This document shows positions 22,622-37,600 of a stretch of DNA of 64,000 nucleotides, one piece after another. The stretch covers positions 6,500,819-6,564,818 of the forward strand of contig CM031870.1 in the NCBI GenBank assembly GCA_018697195.1, in the 5' to 3' direction. Position 1 is the first letter of the stretch. Every line of letters starts with the position of its first letter. The position numbers were made by a program, and so were the translations under genes. The stretch is from Certhia americana. Taxonomy: Eukaryota > Chordata > Aves > Passeriformes > Certhiidae. Below the pieces are notes generated by a model. It saw nothing but the letters and a program-made list of their open reading frames with translations. It made no database searches and was not told the origin of the DNA.

Positions 22622-25600
22622 TCATTCTTCCATCATTGCCCAAGCCTCTTCTGCTTTTTGGTAGTACTGATTTGCCAGTCTGCCCTTCATGGCTTCCATG
22701 GCTGCTTCTGCTGCTTCTGTGTAAAGCTCACCTAGAGAGGAAACAGCATCAGTTATGTTGACAAAGTAAAGAAAGAATATGGCCTGAAGCAAATAAAGGA
22801 CAAAGGGTGAAACTGAGGCCAAACTGCAGGACTGGATGTATGGGTGTGTTTTACCAGAGTTACATCAGCTGGGAATCTGGCCTCTGCTCTTCAAGTTGAA
22901 AGTTACACAACTGGGTGCTGATGGCTCCCCAATGTATTTGGAAGGACTGGAAACAGGACCAGCCTGTAGGAGCCCCTCAAGACAGACATCTAGCATGTAG
23001 GTTACACAGCAACTAAGAGAACGTTGTGTAGGGCCTGGGAGTCATGGGTGTAACTCAAACTACAAGCAGCAACCTGCAGATCAGGGGAGTGTCCCAGAAG
23101 AGCAACCACAGAGGGAGTGAAGGTTGCCTGGCAGTGACTCAGTGTACCACAGATTGGACCTGGCACCACCCACTACCCTGTCCTTACCAAGATCTCTTCT
23201 TTCACTGTTACCAGCCTCGTTACAACCAGCATCATTAAATCTGAAGGTATTGACCCTCTCTACATTTTGTAACAGCTGAAGCAAGAAATCTATTTTTGGG
23301 TTCCATGCTGGAGGAGAAGGGAAGGAAAAGCAAGATTATAGGTAACAGAAATGAAACGATGCCTCACCTGATCTCTGTGGATCCTTATCCAGGTTGAACC
23401 CTCCCATCATTAACATCTCTGCTTCCCTGGCCAGGAGCAGATACTGGGGCTCATCCTGAGTGCCATCATATTCACCTCCCTCATCACAGTCGGTCATGTT
23501 CAGTGCAGCGTTGTACCAGTGCAGTGCCTCCTTCCAATCCTGGGCTCTGAAGTCAAAAATACTTTTTGAAGATGGTTCCTTTAGGAAACAAATGTACTTT
23601 GCATTGGAGATTCAGCATTCAATTTTTTACTGGCTTCTCAGATCCTTGATGCTCTCCAAGAAAGCAAATGTTCTCATGGAGACTCACTAATTGCACTGTT
23701 GCATTAGGTCACTACAGCAAAATGAGGCTGGGGTCAGTTTATACAGGAATTACTGGAGAAAGTATCAGACTGAAGTGTTTTGCTGAACTCCGGAGTCTGA
23801 GCTTCATTACCAGTTGTATGGTTTTGGTCTAGCATTTATATTTGTGAGAGTAACCAATTTAGGAAAAAAAACCCTGAAGTTGCAGAGTCTTGTTTCATAA
23901 ATACTTTTAAATTAGTTATTTTGCACACTGAGAATGCTCAGTGAACTTCAGTTAAAAGTTTAATGTTATTTGGCAGCGGGAAATTTAGACTATCAGTGTT
24001 GTGCAAAACAGAAAACTCATGTAAAGAACAAAGACATGCTAAAATACAAAAGGAGAAAATCACTGTCCCAGCCTTGCCTCACTGAAGCTCTACCAAGTTA
24101 ACTTACTCAGCCATGCACAGTACCTGTCTGCACCAAGATTTACACCTGTATCATATGCTCTTGCTACCAGAATCATGGAAGGACGGTCTCCAGCTTCTGC
24201 TGCTCTGAGCAAGTAATTAAATCCTTTATTTCTGTTCTCCTTTGTATCCTAGTAAAGGAAACAAAACTTTTAAAATGCATGTTTCTAAAACCATCCCTTC
24301 ATCCCTCTACCATTAAATGCAGTCTCTCAGAGTCAGCAAGTATTTAGTATGTCAGAGAAATTGACACAGCCACAAGAAAAGCAGCTGAACAGTAAAGGTG
24401 GCTTCAAAAGCTTCCCAAAGGCATACAGTAATTTGCTGGCAAAACCAGAAAGAGGCAGCATTTTTTGCTGTCCAAATCCTTAATTACAAAGTAATCTATT
24501 TTCTCTGAAGAGGCTAGAGAACACCTAACTACGGTTTTTGTTTCATTTCCATTTCCTGTTATTCTTATGTTATTTTTACAATGGACCACAATCCTGCTTT
24601 TTGGAATTTTCCATACCTCGAGTGTGACCTCAGAAAGAATGTGATGTGGCAGCTGAGAGCACATGAGGCCTAACCCAACGATGGCTTCCAGCTCCCCACA
24701 GTCTGCAGCCTGCTCCAGGTGGAACAGGGCTGACTTCTGATCCCATTCCTTGTCCTTCTCACAGAAGCGCCCGGCTTCATGATAGCGAACCATGGCCAGG
24801 TGAACCTGGACACAATTGCACAAGAGAGACACAGGATGATGTAGGGATCTGATCCTTCAAAAACCCTCTGCTCATATTTTATCAGGTCTTAGAGATGTAT
24901 CCTGGACTAAGAGGAGGCTCAGGGGAAACCTTAGCACTCTACAATTATCTGAAAGGAGGTTCTAGCAAGATGGGGGTCAGCATCTTCTCCCAAGCAGCTG
25001 GTGGCAGGATGAGAGGACACTGCCTCAAGCTGCACCAGGGGATGTTCAGGTTGGACATTGAGAAGAATTTCTTCATGGGAAGTATTGTTAAACATTGGAA
25101 TGCACTGTCCAGGAAGTGGTGGGATCACTGTTCCTGAAGGTGTTCAAGAAACAAATGGACATGGCACTTAGTGTTATGGTCTGGTTGACAAGGCGGTGAT
25201 TGGTCAGAGGCTGGACTTGATATTAGAAGTCTTTTCCAACCTAAAAGGTTCTGTGAAAAATAGGTTTCTTCCCATACCCAAAGGTTTGAGAACACCTAAG
25301 GCTCACAGGATGTTCTGAAAGATTTACATCATTTTAGGAGTGGGCTTAAGGCCATACATAACCCCAAAATGAATTCACATTTGCATTATCTGAGTAGTCT
25401 GGAGTAAAAAGAGTCACTCCATGCTACCAGTTTTCAGGAGCTCAGCTTTCCTATGTCAAGGTATGTGGGTCAGGTATGCCACACCCAACCCACTTTATCT
25501 TCCCTGTGTGATGCCTCTGGAAAAGCAGATTAACAACAGCAGGGTTCTTCCCAAAGGAGCCCAGATGTTGCAAGGCCAAGATGGAATTCATGGGTTCCTG

Positions 25601-28600
25601 AACTCAGATGTCCCTTGTACAACATGGGTAGGTGACAGAAAGGTATACATGTGTTATTTTCAACCGCAAAATAAATAAATAAACAAATGCAAGAAGGGCA
25701 ACACCTCTATATAAGTAATAAACCATCCTACCTTTCCAAGGACTGACTTCCCAATTTTCTTTTCAAGTTCTAGTGCATTGAGCCTCTGAATTTCTTGGGC
25801 AACACAGGATGGTCTGTGGATGTGGACTCTGGAAGAGTTGTAAAGATTCCATTTCTCCACACTGATCTGAAATACGAAACCTACTATTATTTATATTCAA
25901 AATTAAAATTCCATATGGATTACCATCCAGGACTCAACACCTCTATTAATATTGTTATTTAGCAGTAAATACTGTATTTGAAAACACAGCTTTCAAAAGC
26001 CATGTTAGTAGCTGAATAAATGCTAATTATTCTTCATTAAAGAAATGGAGTAAACCCTTCTGTTTCTAATCCAAACACCATCACTTTGAAGAATCATCTC
26101 AAAGTTCTGAATCAGAAAAAGTTACTTACAAATTAAGCAACTGAACAGTTACACTGCAAGCACTGAAGTTATCCATGCCCCCCCAAAAATTAGACCCATA
26201 CTTTTCTGTCCAGAATTTCAGTTCCCAACACTTTAAATGCAGCTTACATTCAAGAACTCTAGAAAAATGACACATAATAATGCAGAAGATTACAGGCAGA
26301 TACATGCATTGGCATTTCTCAGGAGGAGCAACCCAAATGAAGAAATTTTGGAACATAATGGATTGGTGGGAAACAGGAGCTGAAAACAATCCTATCACAA
26401 TTAAGGCCTTTGCAGGTACACAGAGAAAACACAACAGGAGAGGTTACTGGCACAGAACTTCAATCTGTTAAAGCTGTTTCAATTTTCTGAAACAGGAACA
26501 TATAATAATTAAAAGGAAATTCTGAAATTTTTTTCTAAATAAATTATTCATTGTTGTCAAAGCTCTGTTTTTAATTTCCTTTCACAGTAGTTATTTGTTT
26601 AAGCTTATACCCAAGACCAATTATCACAGAAGTTACATTCTGTAAAAGCATACAAGGTCTGGTCTTTCCTAACTCAGGTGACAGCAGCTCCCTTCACTCT
26701 GTATCTGTTTCAAACACTGCATGTTTTCAAGACATGATACAACTACATACAGGATGGAATTACAAAAGTAAGGTGCAGAAAGGAAATATAATTTAGTTAG
26801 GCAGAAAAGAAATCCACAGAGCTGTAATTTCTTTTAAGTGAGAAACCCATGCATAATCACTAATTTATGACAGAGGTCAGCTACAGAGGTGACAATTTGT
26901 TTCACAGTACTGCTCTAACAAAAAAACAAAGACAAAACATAAAAGGAAATAACAGAGTGGTAAGTTGATATTAATAAACATTTTCTGTAGCTGAAAAGGA
27001 AGGGAAACCAACATCTGGTTCAGTGATGTGGCTAGGTGGCAGATGAGTGGAACAAAGGACAAGCAGAGCAGCAAACTCAGTCTGTGAACATTTCTACTTT
27101 ATTTACCCTTGCAGAGCTTCCCAAACTGTCTTCATCAGACTCCTGCCTCCAGTTGTTGTTTGAATGGCCCTATGTTAATGCAAAGATTTGTATCATTTAA
27201 TCTGCAGGAACTGGTGTCTGCCAGTTATGCCTCTACACTATTCCTAACCTGCAGAATTAATAGTAACAATGAATAAAACTGTTTCCAATGGATCCTTTTC
27301 TTTCAGTGGTATCACAATATATTATGAAACATACCAAAATGATAAAAAACTTGGCACACATGGGCTTTAATCCTGTAAACTGGAGATGCCATGACAAATA
27401 CCTTGCCAAAGGAGGTGATAAAACGAGTGGTATCTCTGGAAGTAGTATTCTCTTCCCTATCTTCTAATTAAATATCTTGTTAAGATTTCCAGGTCAAAAA
27501 GCATTTATTGAAAAATTTATATTTTAGAGGAGTGATCAACTAACCCTCAGGAATTCTAAAGTTCCATATTATTAAGTTACTCATTACAAATTATCTTTTT
27601 CCTGTAAGAGTGTCATTCCCAATATGAATAAGTAACTTTGCAACATGGGGGAATTTCTTTGTTTCCTCTGTTATCAATGTCTAGATGAAGATCCGATCTA
27701 GATCAAGAGGGATAAGAGGGATAAAAAAGAAGATTCTTCTACAAAACCAGTTTAAGTATGAACAGATCCAACTCTGCTATAGCAGTCAAGTTCTTACCCT
27801 CTCCTTATGATCCAGATCTTCTGTCTCACTTCTCTTTTCACTGGGATATCCACTGTCTCCACCATTTTCAAAATCCTACAGAAGTCAAGAACAGAACAGA
27901 ATTAGCATTATACTCAGCTTGACATTTCTCACAGGGCAAATGGTTTGCTCTTTCAATGAAACATATTGGGTGGTTTACTGCATGAAAATGATTGTGCTAC
28001 CTCTGTCAGAAGGAGCATGACTTGATGATACATAAAGTAGTCTAAGACTGTCTACTCCCTTACATACATTAAAACAAATCAAGGACTTGCATATTTTATC
28101 AAATCAGGAATCCACTAAATATAATTTTCAGCTTCAGTAATAGATCAGTAACTGACAGCCCCTGGCATCAAGGCCCAGCACTGGTAAATGGAGATTGCAA
28201 GCTTCTTGCACCTCTTCAGGAAAGGTTCTCTCACATTCCATGGTACCAGTACTTGCAGAGATCTAATCCATAGGGATTCTTTAGCTTTAATACCACAGCA
28301 GCTTGGACAAGCAGCCAAGACACAACATGCAGGCAGGGGAACAGGCACATGCTGTAAGTACCTGTTAAAGAACACCAGATGCAAATAAATATCTGGTGGG
28401 AAAATAATGAATACTAAAATGTTAAAATAAAATGTTCTTCCTTACTAGAGACAGCAAATGCACAGAGGTAACACGATCTGCAACAACAGAAATAGGCAGA
28501 GCGCTTTTATGTGCTTTAACTGAACAAAATCTTTGGGAAGTCCTATAAAGACACGTTTCATTAGGCAACTGCAACCTCATTTTCTGTTGGAAAGACACTT

Positions 28601-31600
28601 ACCCTTTTGTTGTCAAGCTGATCCAAGTTATCTACTTCACTGAACACAGGCCAATCTAGGAGAAAAAAATATTTGCGGTTATTATAAAGATAACATGCTT
28701 GAGGAAAATCGAGATATTATCATTTTATTGCTGTTCTATTTTACAGAAGCATTTGTGCATTAATTATCTACACAGAAGTACTTTCAATTTTATTTCTGCT
28801 CAAAGAGGAGCACCAGAAACAACTGTTCTGGACTAAATCAATGCTGCTGTATTTAAAATCAAAGTAAGACAAAACCAAAGTAAGACAAGTGCAATATTCA
28901 GGAACCCCCCCAGAGGTGATGACTGAGGCTCACTCACTAAGCATGTCCACCTTGTGGCTGTGAGGGGTTGCAGAGGAGGGAGAGCAGGGCAGCGAGTCAA
29001 ATGCCACATCACTCATGTTTTCATCTCCAGAGTTTTCAGACAGGCGGAAAAGCAGAGGGGGCCGACTCCCAGACACCGTCCTCACCCGGCTGCTGCCACA
29101 TTTCTCCTCTGTGCCACGGAGAATTGTCTGAGCAGATTCCTTGGAAAATCATCAAGAAAGTCCTGTCAATAATCCTTCTGTGTATTCTAAACATGCTATA
29201 CAAGCCAATGTGAACATTTATTAGGAGCCCTCTATAAATATACACATGTATACAGAAGTATTTGCTTTGAAAAGTTCTACACTGCAACACAGTATCAAGC
29301 CCTGACATTTTTATTGTCAGAGAGAGTTTCGTTTAGGACTGAGTTCCATTCCAAGTGTTACATCAAGTCCTATTCCCACCAAAATCAGCTGAAACTGAGA
29401 TAAATTTGCAACAAACATCAAGTCAGGTTTGTGTGTTTCAAAGCTTTTTAATTATTTCAGCATTCAAAGATTTACTTGGTCCCAAATATACACTGTGTTA
29501 GAAGGTTCCCTGTTAATTAAAGTTACAGCTTAATTACTCTTTTTTATCAAACACTTACAAGCAGTTTTCTATTATAATCCAAGGCATCTTTCTCTTTGGA
29601 TGAAAGATCAAACGGTGCAAGCCCCATGCTTCTGCAGATGTTGTTGCAGAAATGAGAATGAAAGAACAAGGCCATACCTCGAACACCTATGGCATTAAAA
29701 AAAGTTAAGAAAGGGTTTACTCAAATTTTATATTACAAATTACTAATTAAAAGCTGAAAATCCCAAAGCTTTTCCTAAAAAGACAAGAGAGAGAAAACGC
29801 TTTTTAGCACACAGCCTAACCCATTCCATTCCCACACCTGTAAGAGCTTTTCACACTCTGCATCAGAGAGTGAAAGAAGTGTGAAAAATCTTGTAAAGCT
29901 ATGTATGAACAAGATGTAACAAAAACCTAATCCAACTTCATCACTAAGAAATGTGCCTAGACTTGATCCTGCTTACAAAACTTGCTGTGTCCTATGAACA
30001 ACTTCATATACAGACACTTGGAACTTCAAAAATACATGGTGCCTATCTCTCTGCATTCAGCTGTATCCATTCCTGCAAGGTGGCAAGGAAATCAAAGGCC
30101 ATGACTATTTTACTCACAATGTAGAAACTACTTAATTACATTACTTGACGGGGAGTAGGCCAGGAGACATGAGCCAAGATCAACTGTCATTTTAAGACTG
30201 GCCTTATATGACACCTGACTTGTACAGGACTCCTTACAATAGGACTTCCTCAGCTGTTTGCAGGATCTTCAGAAATGTGTCAGCTCACCCAGTGCAGTGG
30301 CTACTCAGGAGAGCAGGGAAGAAAAGAGAAGCAGTGAAACAGCATCATTGATTTTACCTAGGTTGCCATCTCCAAAATCTGTACCACTCTCTGTATGTAT
30401 CTGAGGGTCTGTGTAAAGATCTCCAACTCCCTGGATATCAACAACAATGAGCTGGTGTCCTGAGCGCTCAAAGGTGAAGTGACTGAAGGCCTGGAAGAAA
30501 CCATAGAAGATGTCTGAGAACACTCTCTCTTCATCATATATTGCCCTGTTATAAATGGGAAAAGAAGTCTGTTAACCCTATCAGTGAAATATAACTGGTA
30601 TAAACATCATGATGAAAACAGCAAGAGAGACAAAAAGCATGTAGTATCTTGTCTCTCCAACCTGCTCCAACTGTGAGAGTGAAAACAACGGGGTGAAAAG
30701 CAGCAGTGGGCACAGGCAGGGGAAAGGAGATTGCTTAATTCCTCATGTTTGTACTAGAGATTGTTTTCCACTATTGTCTTCACCTCGGGTAATGGGGAAC
30801 TGGCTGACAGAGAGAAAAAAACAGTGGGCTCTGAAGCCAGTGCAGAATAACTTCTGTATGAACATTCTGGCTGTGAACCTGCAAGCTCTGCATCTCTGGG
30901 ACACTGCTTCCTTCTGCCAACAAGCATTAGCTCTGCTACAGTTTGGAAAAAAAGCCCATAAAAAAAAGTGAGCATCCCCACAGATTCTTCTTCCCCTTTG
31001 AGCGATCCCCCTGAGCAACTGCTCTGTGTCTACATTTGTGTATCAGATAATCGAATGTACATTTGTGCTCTCAAAAAAACACATTTCAAGAATCATATAT
31101 AAAAAGCCCTTCTCTTTAGAATAATGCTGAGATATTAGGAATCTTCTGGGAAGGCTGCCAAAAAAGCATTGCCAGGCCTGGGGGAGGTAACTGGTGGAGA
31201 TAGACAAACATTTTAACTGCAGCAAATACCAGGGAACATTTTGTTCCCAACCTGTGAAAGCACACCACTGATTCAGTGCACAAACGACAGCCCAGAACAT
31301 AAATTCTCTGCTTACAGAATTAAGCCTCATGACCAATATCTTAAAAATAGTGGGAAAAAAATGGAAAGAACAGAACTCTCAAGACCCAGCAGAATATCTC
31401 TTTGTTATGTTGACCACTTTGCATTTTTCTATAGTATTTTAAATTTATTTCAGAAGATTCAAGAATCACTTGAAATCTGTACTTGTATTTCTATATGCAA
31501 TCTCAGAATCAGCTATTCAGAAGCTGCAGCTGGAAAAACCTGCATTTTTATATACAAATGCACTAGATTTATTTACACAAATTGGGTACCAGGCACCTCT

Positions 31601-34600
31601 TGCGTATTACATGAGGCACCAAAAGACTATTCAGTACATAGTACATGAGAGATCTCTCTCACTGCCTCAATTTGAAGGAAGTTTGAAATATTTTGATGCC
31701 TGCAGTTATAATTAGAATCAAAAGGTTTAAGGTTTCCAAAGAGTATTAATCCTGTTCAACTCAACTGTAATCAACTGAAATCCAATAAAGAAGCACTCAG
31801 TGCTTCAAAGACCAGGGCCCAAGTAAGGGGCAGACAAACTGCAAACAGAAAAATTATTCTGGCATTGTACTGCAGAGCCTGCAGTTTCCTTTCTTGGCAG
31901 TAATGCAAGAGCTCGAGAGAGAGCCCAGAAATTCCCTGCAGCAGACTCTATGGAAAGCATTAAACAAAGCCTCACTTGTGGAGTTAGACGAATGTTGTCG
32001 TCTCGCACAAATCCAGAATTTGAGTTGTATTTGATGTATTTGCCCTCAATGTAATGTTCCAGATGAAATAGAGGCTTTCCAGGCCTGCTCTTCATTTCAA
32101 TGATACAGGTTTGCACTATATCCACCTGGGGAGGGAAAGAAGATAAACAATGACTAACAGAATACTGTCTTTAGATCAAAGTGTGTGTGAATCCTCCAGC
32201 TGTGAAAACTTTCCCAATGCAAGAATCTGAACAATTGCAAATATCCTTCTGTTTAAGAAGGGGGTGGGGGAAGAGTCATGTGCTTCTTGAGTTACTGGAG
32301 GAATTCCATAAATTAAAAGTAGTTACTTCAAAACAGCTCACTTCTGCAACAAACCCCTCTGAAAAAATTCTTAGCAAGTGCTGGCTTTCTATTTTATCTT
32401 GTGGGTACCTTAAAAGTACTCTGCAATGTGTCTGCACCCAGAGAGCAAAACATACAGTCACTACTGCACAACTTGAAGAAATGCGTTTTCAGAGAAGGGC
32501 TTGAGGGTATCTACTGTCCAGGTATCTCTGTATCCTGCCTCACCTCTTGCCTCTGTCCCACAGACATTCCTAAAGCAGAAACCATCACAACTCTCACTCT
32601 ACTTATATATATCCTCCAACATGGCATTTAAAACTTCTAGATTTGTAGATTTCTCTCTGCGTGCGTTCTCTCACTGTAGACCTCACCTTGCCATTATGAG
32701 CCAGGTAGTTATTAACTAACCCTCATAAGGGAGGCAATGCAAATATCCCACATATCAAAATCACTCATTTTGGCCATTAAAATTTCTATGGCTTCCAGCA
32801 GGTTTTCAGCTCTTCTCAAAAATCAATGTTTGGATGGGTGTGCAATATTTAAGTATCTAACTTCCTGGAGCACTAACAGTTAAGCACTTGCTGAGACTGC
32901 TGCTGGCCAATAAATTCTGTGACATCTCTGGTTATCACAAAAGCAGCTGGGCACACATGAAAGAGAGCAATACAAACTCTTATACAAATATTTTGGTTTT
33001 CAGTCAACAGCTGAATTCACAAACACACAGCCCCTAGTGCTGGAAATATAAAGCAATTTCTGTATATACTCCATTCAAAATCAGCTATAATTTAACAGAA
33101 AACACAGAAGGGCAAAAGAATCTATCCAAGCATTTAAATGTGATGGAATGTGAACAAGTAATTCCCTCTACATTATGTCTGAAAACTAACCCAAGAGAAG
33201 AACAATATTGCATTTTTGCTTAGCAAGATCTTTGAATGCACCTGTTTTGGTGGTTTGTGCCGGTTGTACTCTTCTCCCCAGAGTTTTGCTTCCATCTGTA
33301 GTCGAACATCCTCAAAATAAACATCCCTGCTCACACTCTCTATGTATTGCTTGGCAACATAATTATAGGCACCTTTCCAGTTCTGAGTGTGTAAAAAGTT
33401 GGACAGCTTTTTTCTGAAAGACAAAGCAATCATTGGTGAAAGGAAACCCAGTGATTTTAATTCAAGCTTTCCCATTTCCTTCCCTGCATGGATAGAGCCA
33501 GGCTCCAAGATGAGCACCACCCTCAGTCATTTACCAGGCATTCTATCTGAAACATGAAGCACAGAAAGGGGACAAGGGAAAATGAAACATCCCATGGAAA
33601 TGTCTGGGATGTGCCAAAGTGGTTTAGCTGCAGATACCTGTGCTCCAAACTTTCTCCTTTATTCCTTTCCCTTCCTGTTCCTGTCAAAGCTGGAGTATGA
33701 GGGGTTGGTGCCTTGTCAACAACCTGTTCTAATGTCAACAATTATTTTCTGCAGAAATTTACAGGGAGTGGCCTTTCAAACATGAACTGAGAAACCTGTC
33801 CTGGGATAAAAGCAATCTGCTGCTTCTCAATACAAACAGCAGTGACTGCTCAGTAACCCACATGCTCCCAGAAGGAAAACTACACCTGACAGCTCTCATG
33901 ATGCAGCTTTTTCCTTATGTTGCTGTGCAAATCTTTAATCCACAGATCCCTCCCAGCCCCATGTGGGCTGGGGCATGGGGGTGGTAGTGTGTAGCACAGG
34001 AAAACTTTGATCAGAAAGGATCTGCTGGCTGCCAACAAATGCATTAAGCAGGTGCTTTAATTAGTAGCAGCACTCAAACCATCAACCCTTCCCCCTCCTT
34101 CCTTTTCCTCCCCCTGCCAAGATCTTGGTGCAAAGGTCTTGGTAAGGGGACACTCTACAGGCAAAGCAACTTCATGCTGCCTGAACTCCTGCAGGGATGG
34201 GCACACAGACACTGCAACAGAGGCCTTGGAAAGAATGAACAAGGAAACAAGGTAAGAATTTCAGCCAGATCCCAAACCTTCCCCGTTCTTGAAGGAACAC
34301 ACTCCTCTGCACAAAACAAGCCATGTTTTTCTAAAGTCAATATCCTCACATTGGTTCATTGGGCCATGAGCAGCTAACGCTGTCACTGTCTCAACTAAAC
34401 ACCTGCAGAATTACAAAAATCTAGGAGAGATCTCCAGATAGGGAAATATCACTGTACCACTGACATATATGAGAAACCCAGCAGCAGGAAGCTGACATTC
34501 TAGTTATGATTTTTTGTATCAGAGATTAAGGCAAAACTGCTAACAAATTTCTGTTTATGACATTACTCAAGATAGTGTGTAATGGAGAGTTTGGTAAGTA

Positions 34601-37600
34601 ACAAGAACTAAAAGCAATGTCAGCAAGCTGAGATTTGTTACTTCCTAGGCTTCATTCTCTACTCTATCCAGCTGGCTTTGCAGGAACAGAGCCACCAGCA
34701 TGAACTGGTACTCAAACAATGCCAAACTGGAGCACTGAGGGTCAATTTTCTTCCTTTTTGCTCAAGTTTTGAACATCCCATTTCCATCTTTCAGGAGTGG
34801 CCTATCTTCCCAGAGCTGAAACCACACATGAAGTGCAATTTCTCTGGATTCCACATATAGGAAGAAGAGGGAATGCTTTTAAACACATACACACACACAC
34901 ACACATACATTTTCCAGGAAATATTTGTTTCCAGAGCCTGGAAGGGGTAGGGTAATCTCTTAGCACACACCAATTAAAGCTGGATGCTGATCCCCACAAT
35001 AACATTCGATAATGCTCTGTAAGGAAGGAAAAGTTCCTCCTCTGCCTTCCCCAACACTTTATCCTTCTGGGAAGCACAACTGTTAGTGTTCAAGTTCTGC
35101 CCTACTCAGAACATCATTCTGGTATATGTGATCCAAAGCAAACTCTAGGAGGATAACCTTCACCAATGAAAGCTTTTCCAGTTGAGACTGCACCATACAA
35201 ATATTCTTTCTTTCTCTTTTCTCTGCCTAACTATAGGCCTCAAGTTGGTGTCCAGGCTGCACACACCTATGAACTCATATCAAATTTTAAGATATTTTAG
35301 CACACTAGGAACACAGAAATTAAGTGGCTAATATAATTTCATGAATATTTTGCCTCCCAGGGATGGTTGAAGTAGACCATTCAGAGAACATTCTCCTTTC
35401 TGAACCCCACTTGCTGCAGGTGCAGTCACACAAACCGGGATAAACCCCTCAACAAAGCCTTTTAGAAATGAGTCTAGCTTTACACAATTTCCACTACATC
35501 TAAGTCCCCACAGAAAAAAGACTGCAAGGAGATCAACAAAGATGAAGTGGGCAGATACTCACGTTCTGAAACACTCTCGCATTGCTCCACGGCCGAAAGG
35601 CTGGGGAAAAGAAAAAAACAAAAACCCTGCATTGCCATTTCCATGAAGATGATTTCTAACCAATAAGAGACACAGCCATGACCTCCCCTTTATACCATGC
35701 AGAAAGCAGTTTTCAAACAAGCTCCATAAAAACATTTCCTCAAGGGAAAGTGAAAACCCACCGGTAGTGTAAGCAGGTATCTAGGGAAAAGGCAATTGGA
35801 TAAACTCCCTCAGCCAACATTCCATGGTGAAGAAATGGTATGTATTTTAAATAAGCTATTTAAATTCTCTCCCCAGCTGGGAGTCAGCTCTGTGTGACTG
35901 CCTAAAGAAGCTTCACAGACTTCATGTTCTATGCATTTAGGCTTCCATACAGGATGTCCCAAAGAGAGCCTCATCTCCCCAGACGCCAGATACTCGTCCA
36001 GCAGCACAGAGCAAAGCAAGCCCAACCCCCAGACTTAACTGGGAAATGACAGTGCCTTCTATCCTACGTACAGAAAATTCAGTTGGTTTTCATTCTAAGA
36101 ACATAAATTATTTGGGAGCACACAAAATAGTGTGCTCTGAATAGACTGCCTGAGTAATGACTGCTCTGAGTAGTGACTACTGCCAGGCAGGGAAATAATG
36201 CCAGAAGGAAATAGGAGGGGTGACATGGAAGGAAAATCACTGGGAATGGAACAAATGCCTCATGTTGCTGACAGGGAAGGTATGACTCCGTATTTTTTCT
36301 GTTCTGGAGTGAAGGATACAAAGAGAAAGAGACAGAAGAAAAGAATTACACTGAGACTTCAAAACTTCTGTATGGAAACATCTTGCTGCCACTATTCAGG
36401 AACAAAAAGGAAATGACAAATCTGCTGTTAGTAAACATGAAGGACAGTGTGATCTTACTTGAGAAGCCATCTTGATAAGGATTTCATCTTCAACCCAGTC
36501 CCCAGTAACTGCATTGTACCTGCAAAATCAGGAGATACGTCTCACAAAAATGCAAAAGGGAACCCAAATCCTCCCATTTCCAGTTGCTATCCTTCCTTAT
36601 CTGTAATTAACTCTGGAAAGTGCTGCTGCCACTCCCACACAAAAGCTTCCAGTCTTCCTGCTACACTCTGGCCCTCCTCATTTTGGGCAGGAAAGCAGAA
36701 ACACATTTAGCTCTTTGAAGAGACACTGAACCCTCCTGTCAATGAGGAGATTCCAAAGCAGAATCTGAACTTCCGTAACTGCAAATCAGGTTTTATCTGC
36801 TTTGAAGTTAAACCCCCTCTGTGATGCCTGGGCAGCACTCTGGGAGAAGAAAAGGCTTCACCAAGCTCTACACACTGGACAGGTTGTCTCCCCCAACCCT
36901 GAGCTTGCATAAGCCTGGTTCTGGCTGGAGAATGGGAGCAGCACCAGCTGTGAGAAGCAGTGGGGCCAGGAACTGCCCAACACTGCACTGAGGGAGGAGC
37001 AAGTCCCTGCACAACCTCGTGATAATACAAAGAATACAACTGTGGTTTCTCCCCACCCCTTTAACTCCCAACACAGCGAAAGCCAAATTGAGAACCACAG
37101 CAGCTGAGTCATCAACACATGATTGTTTCCAGCCTGGTTCCCCCAACCTGCGCAGAGTAATTCATGCATGCAGACACCCCATATTCTCCCTTGTATATTA
37201 TTTATCACCCCAGTTTGCAGCAAATAAAGAGGTAAAAAGAGGAGTATCAGAGCCATCTCTTTTTAGCAGGATATTGAGTAGCCCTAAATCAGAATTATCC
37301 CTTATTTGTATTTTTAAATATGCAAACTATTTCAGGACTGTGTGGCTGACCAGGGACAGATGCAGGCTATGGGGAAGAGCAGAACTGAATGACTGGTATG
37401 GAAGGGAAGCCTCCCCAAACACTGATGCTAAGTGGTGATTAACTGGCCTCTAACCCCTAACCCTTCCTTCCAGAAACCTCTGTCAGCAGAGTAAATATTT
37501 TGGCAAAGCTTGTGTTAAAGCACTGAAACCAGTTTCAGGGCCAAACTCCCTTTTAGCACGTAGAAAACACTGAGCTATTCTGGGCATTATAAGAATTTAA

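Noticed and set aside
24895..25137. An 80-residue open frame inside the EEF2K intron
   Set aside because: It is the decayed 3' coding end of a CR1 LINE, not a host exon.
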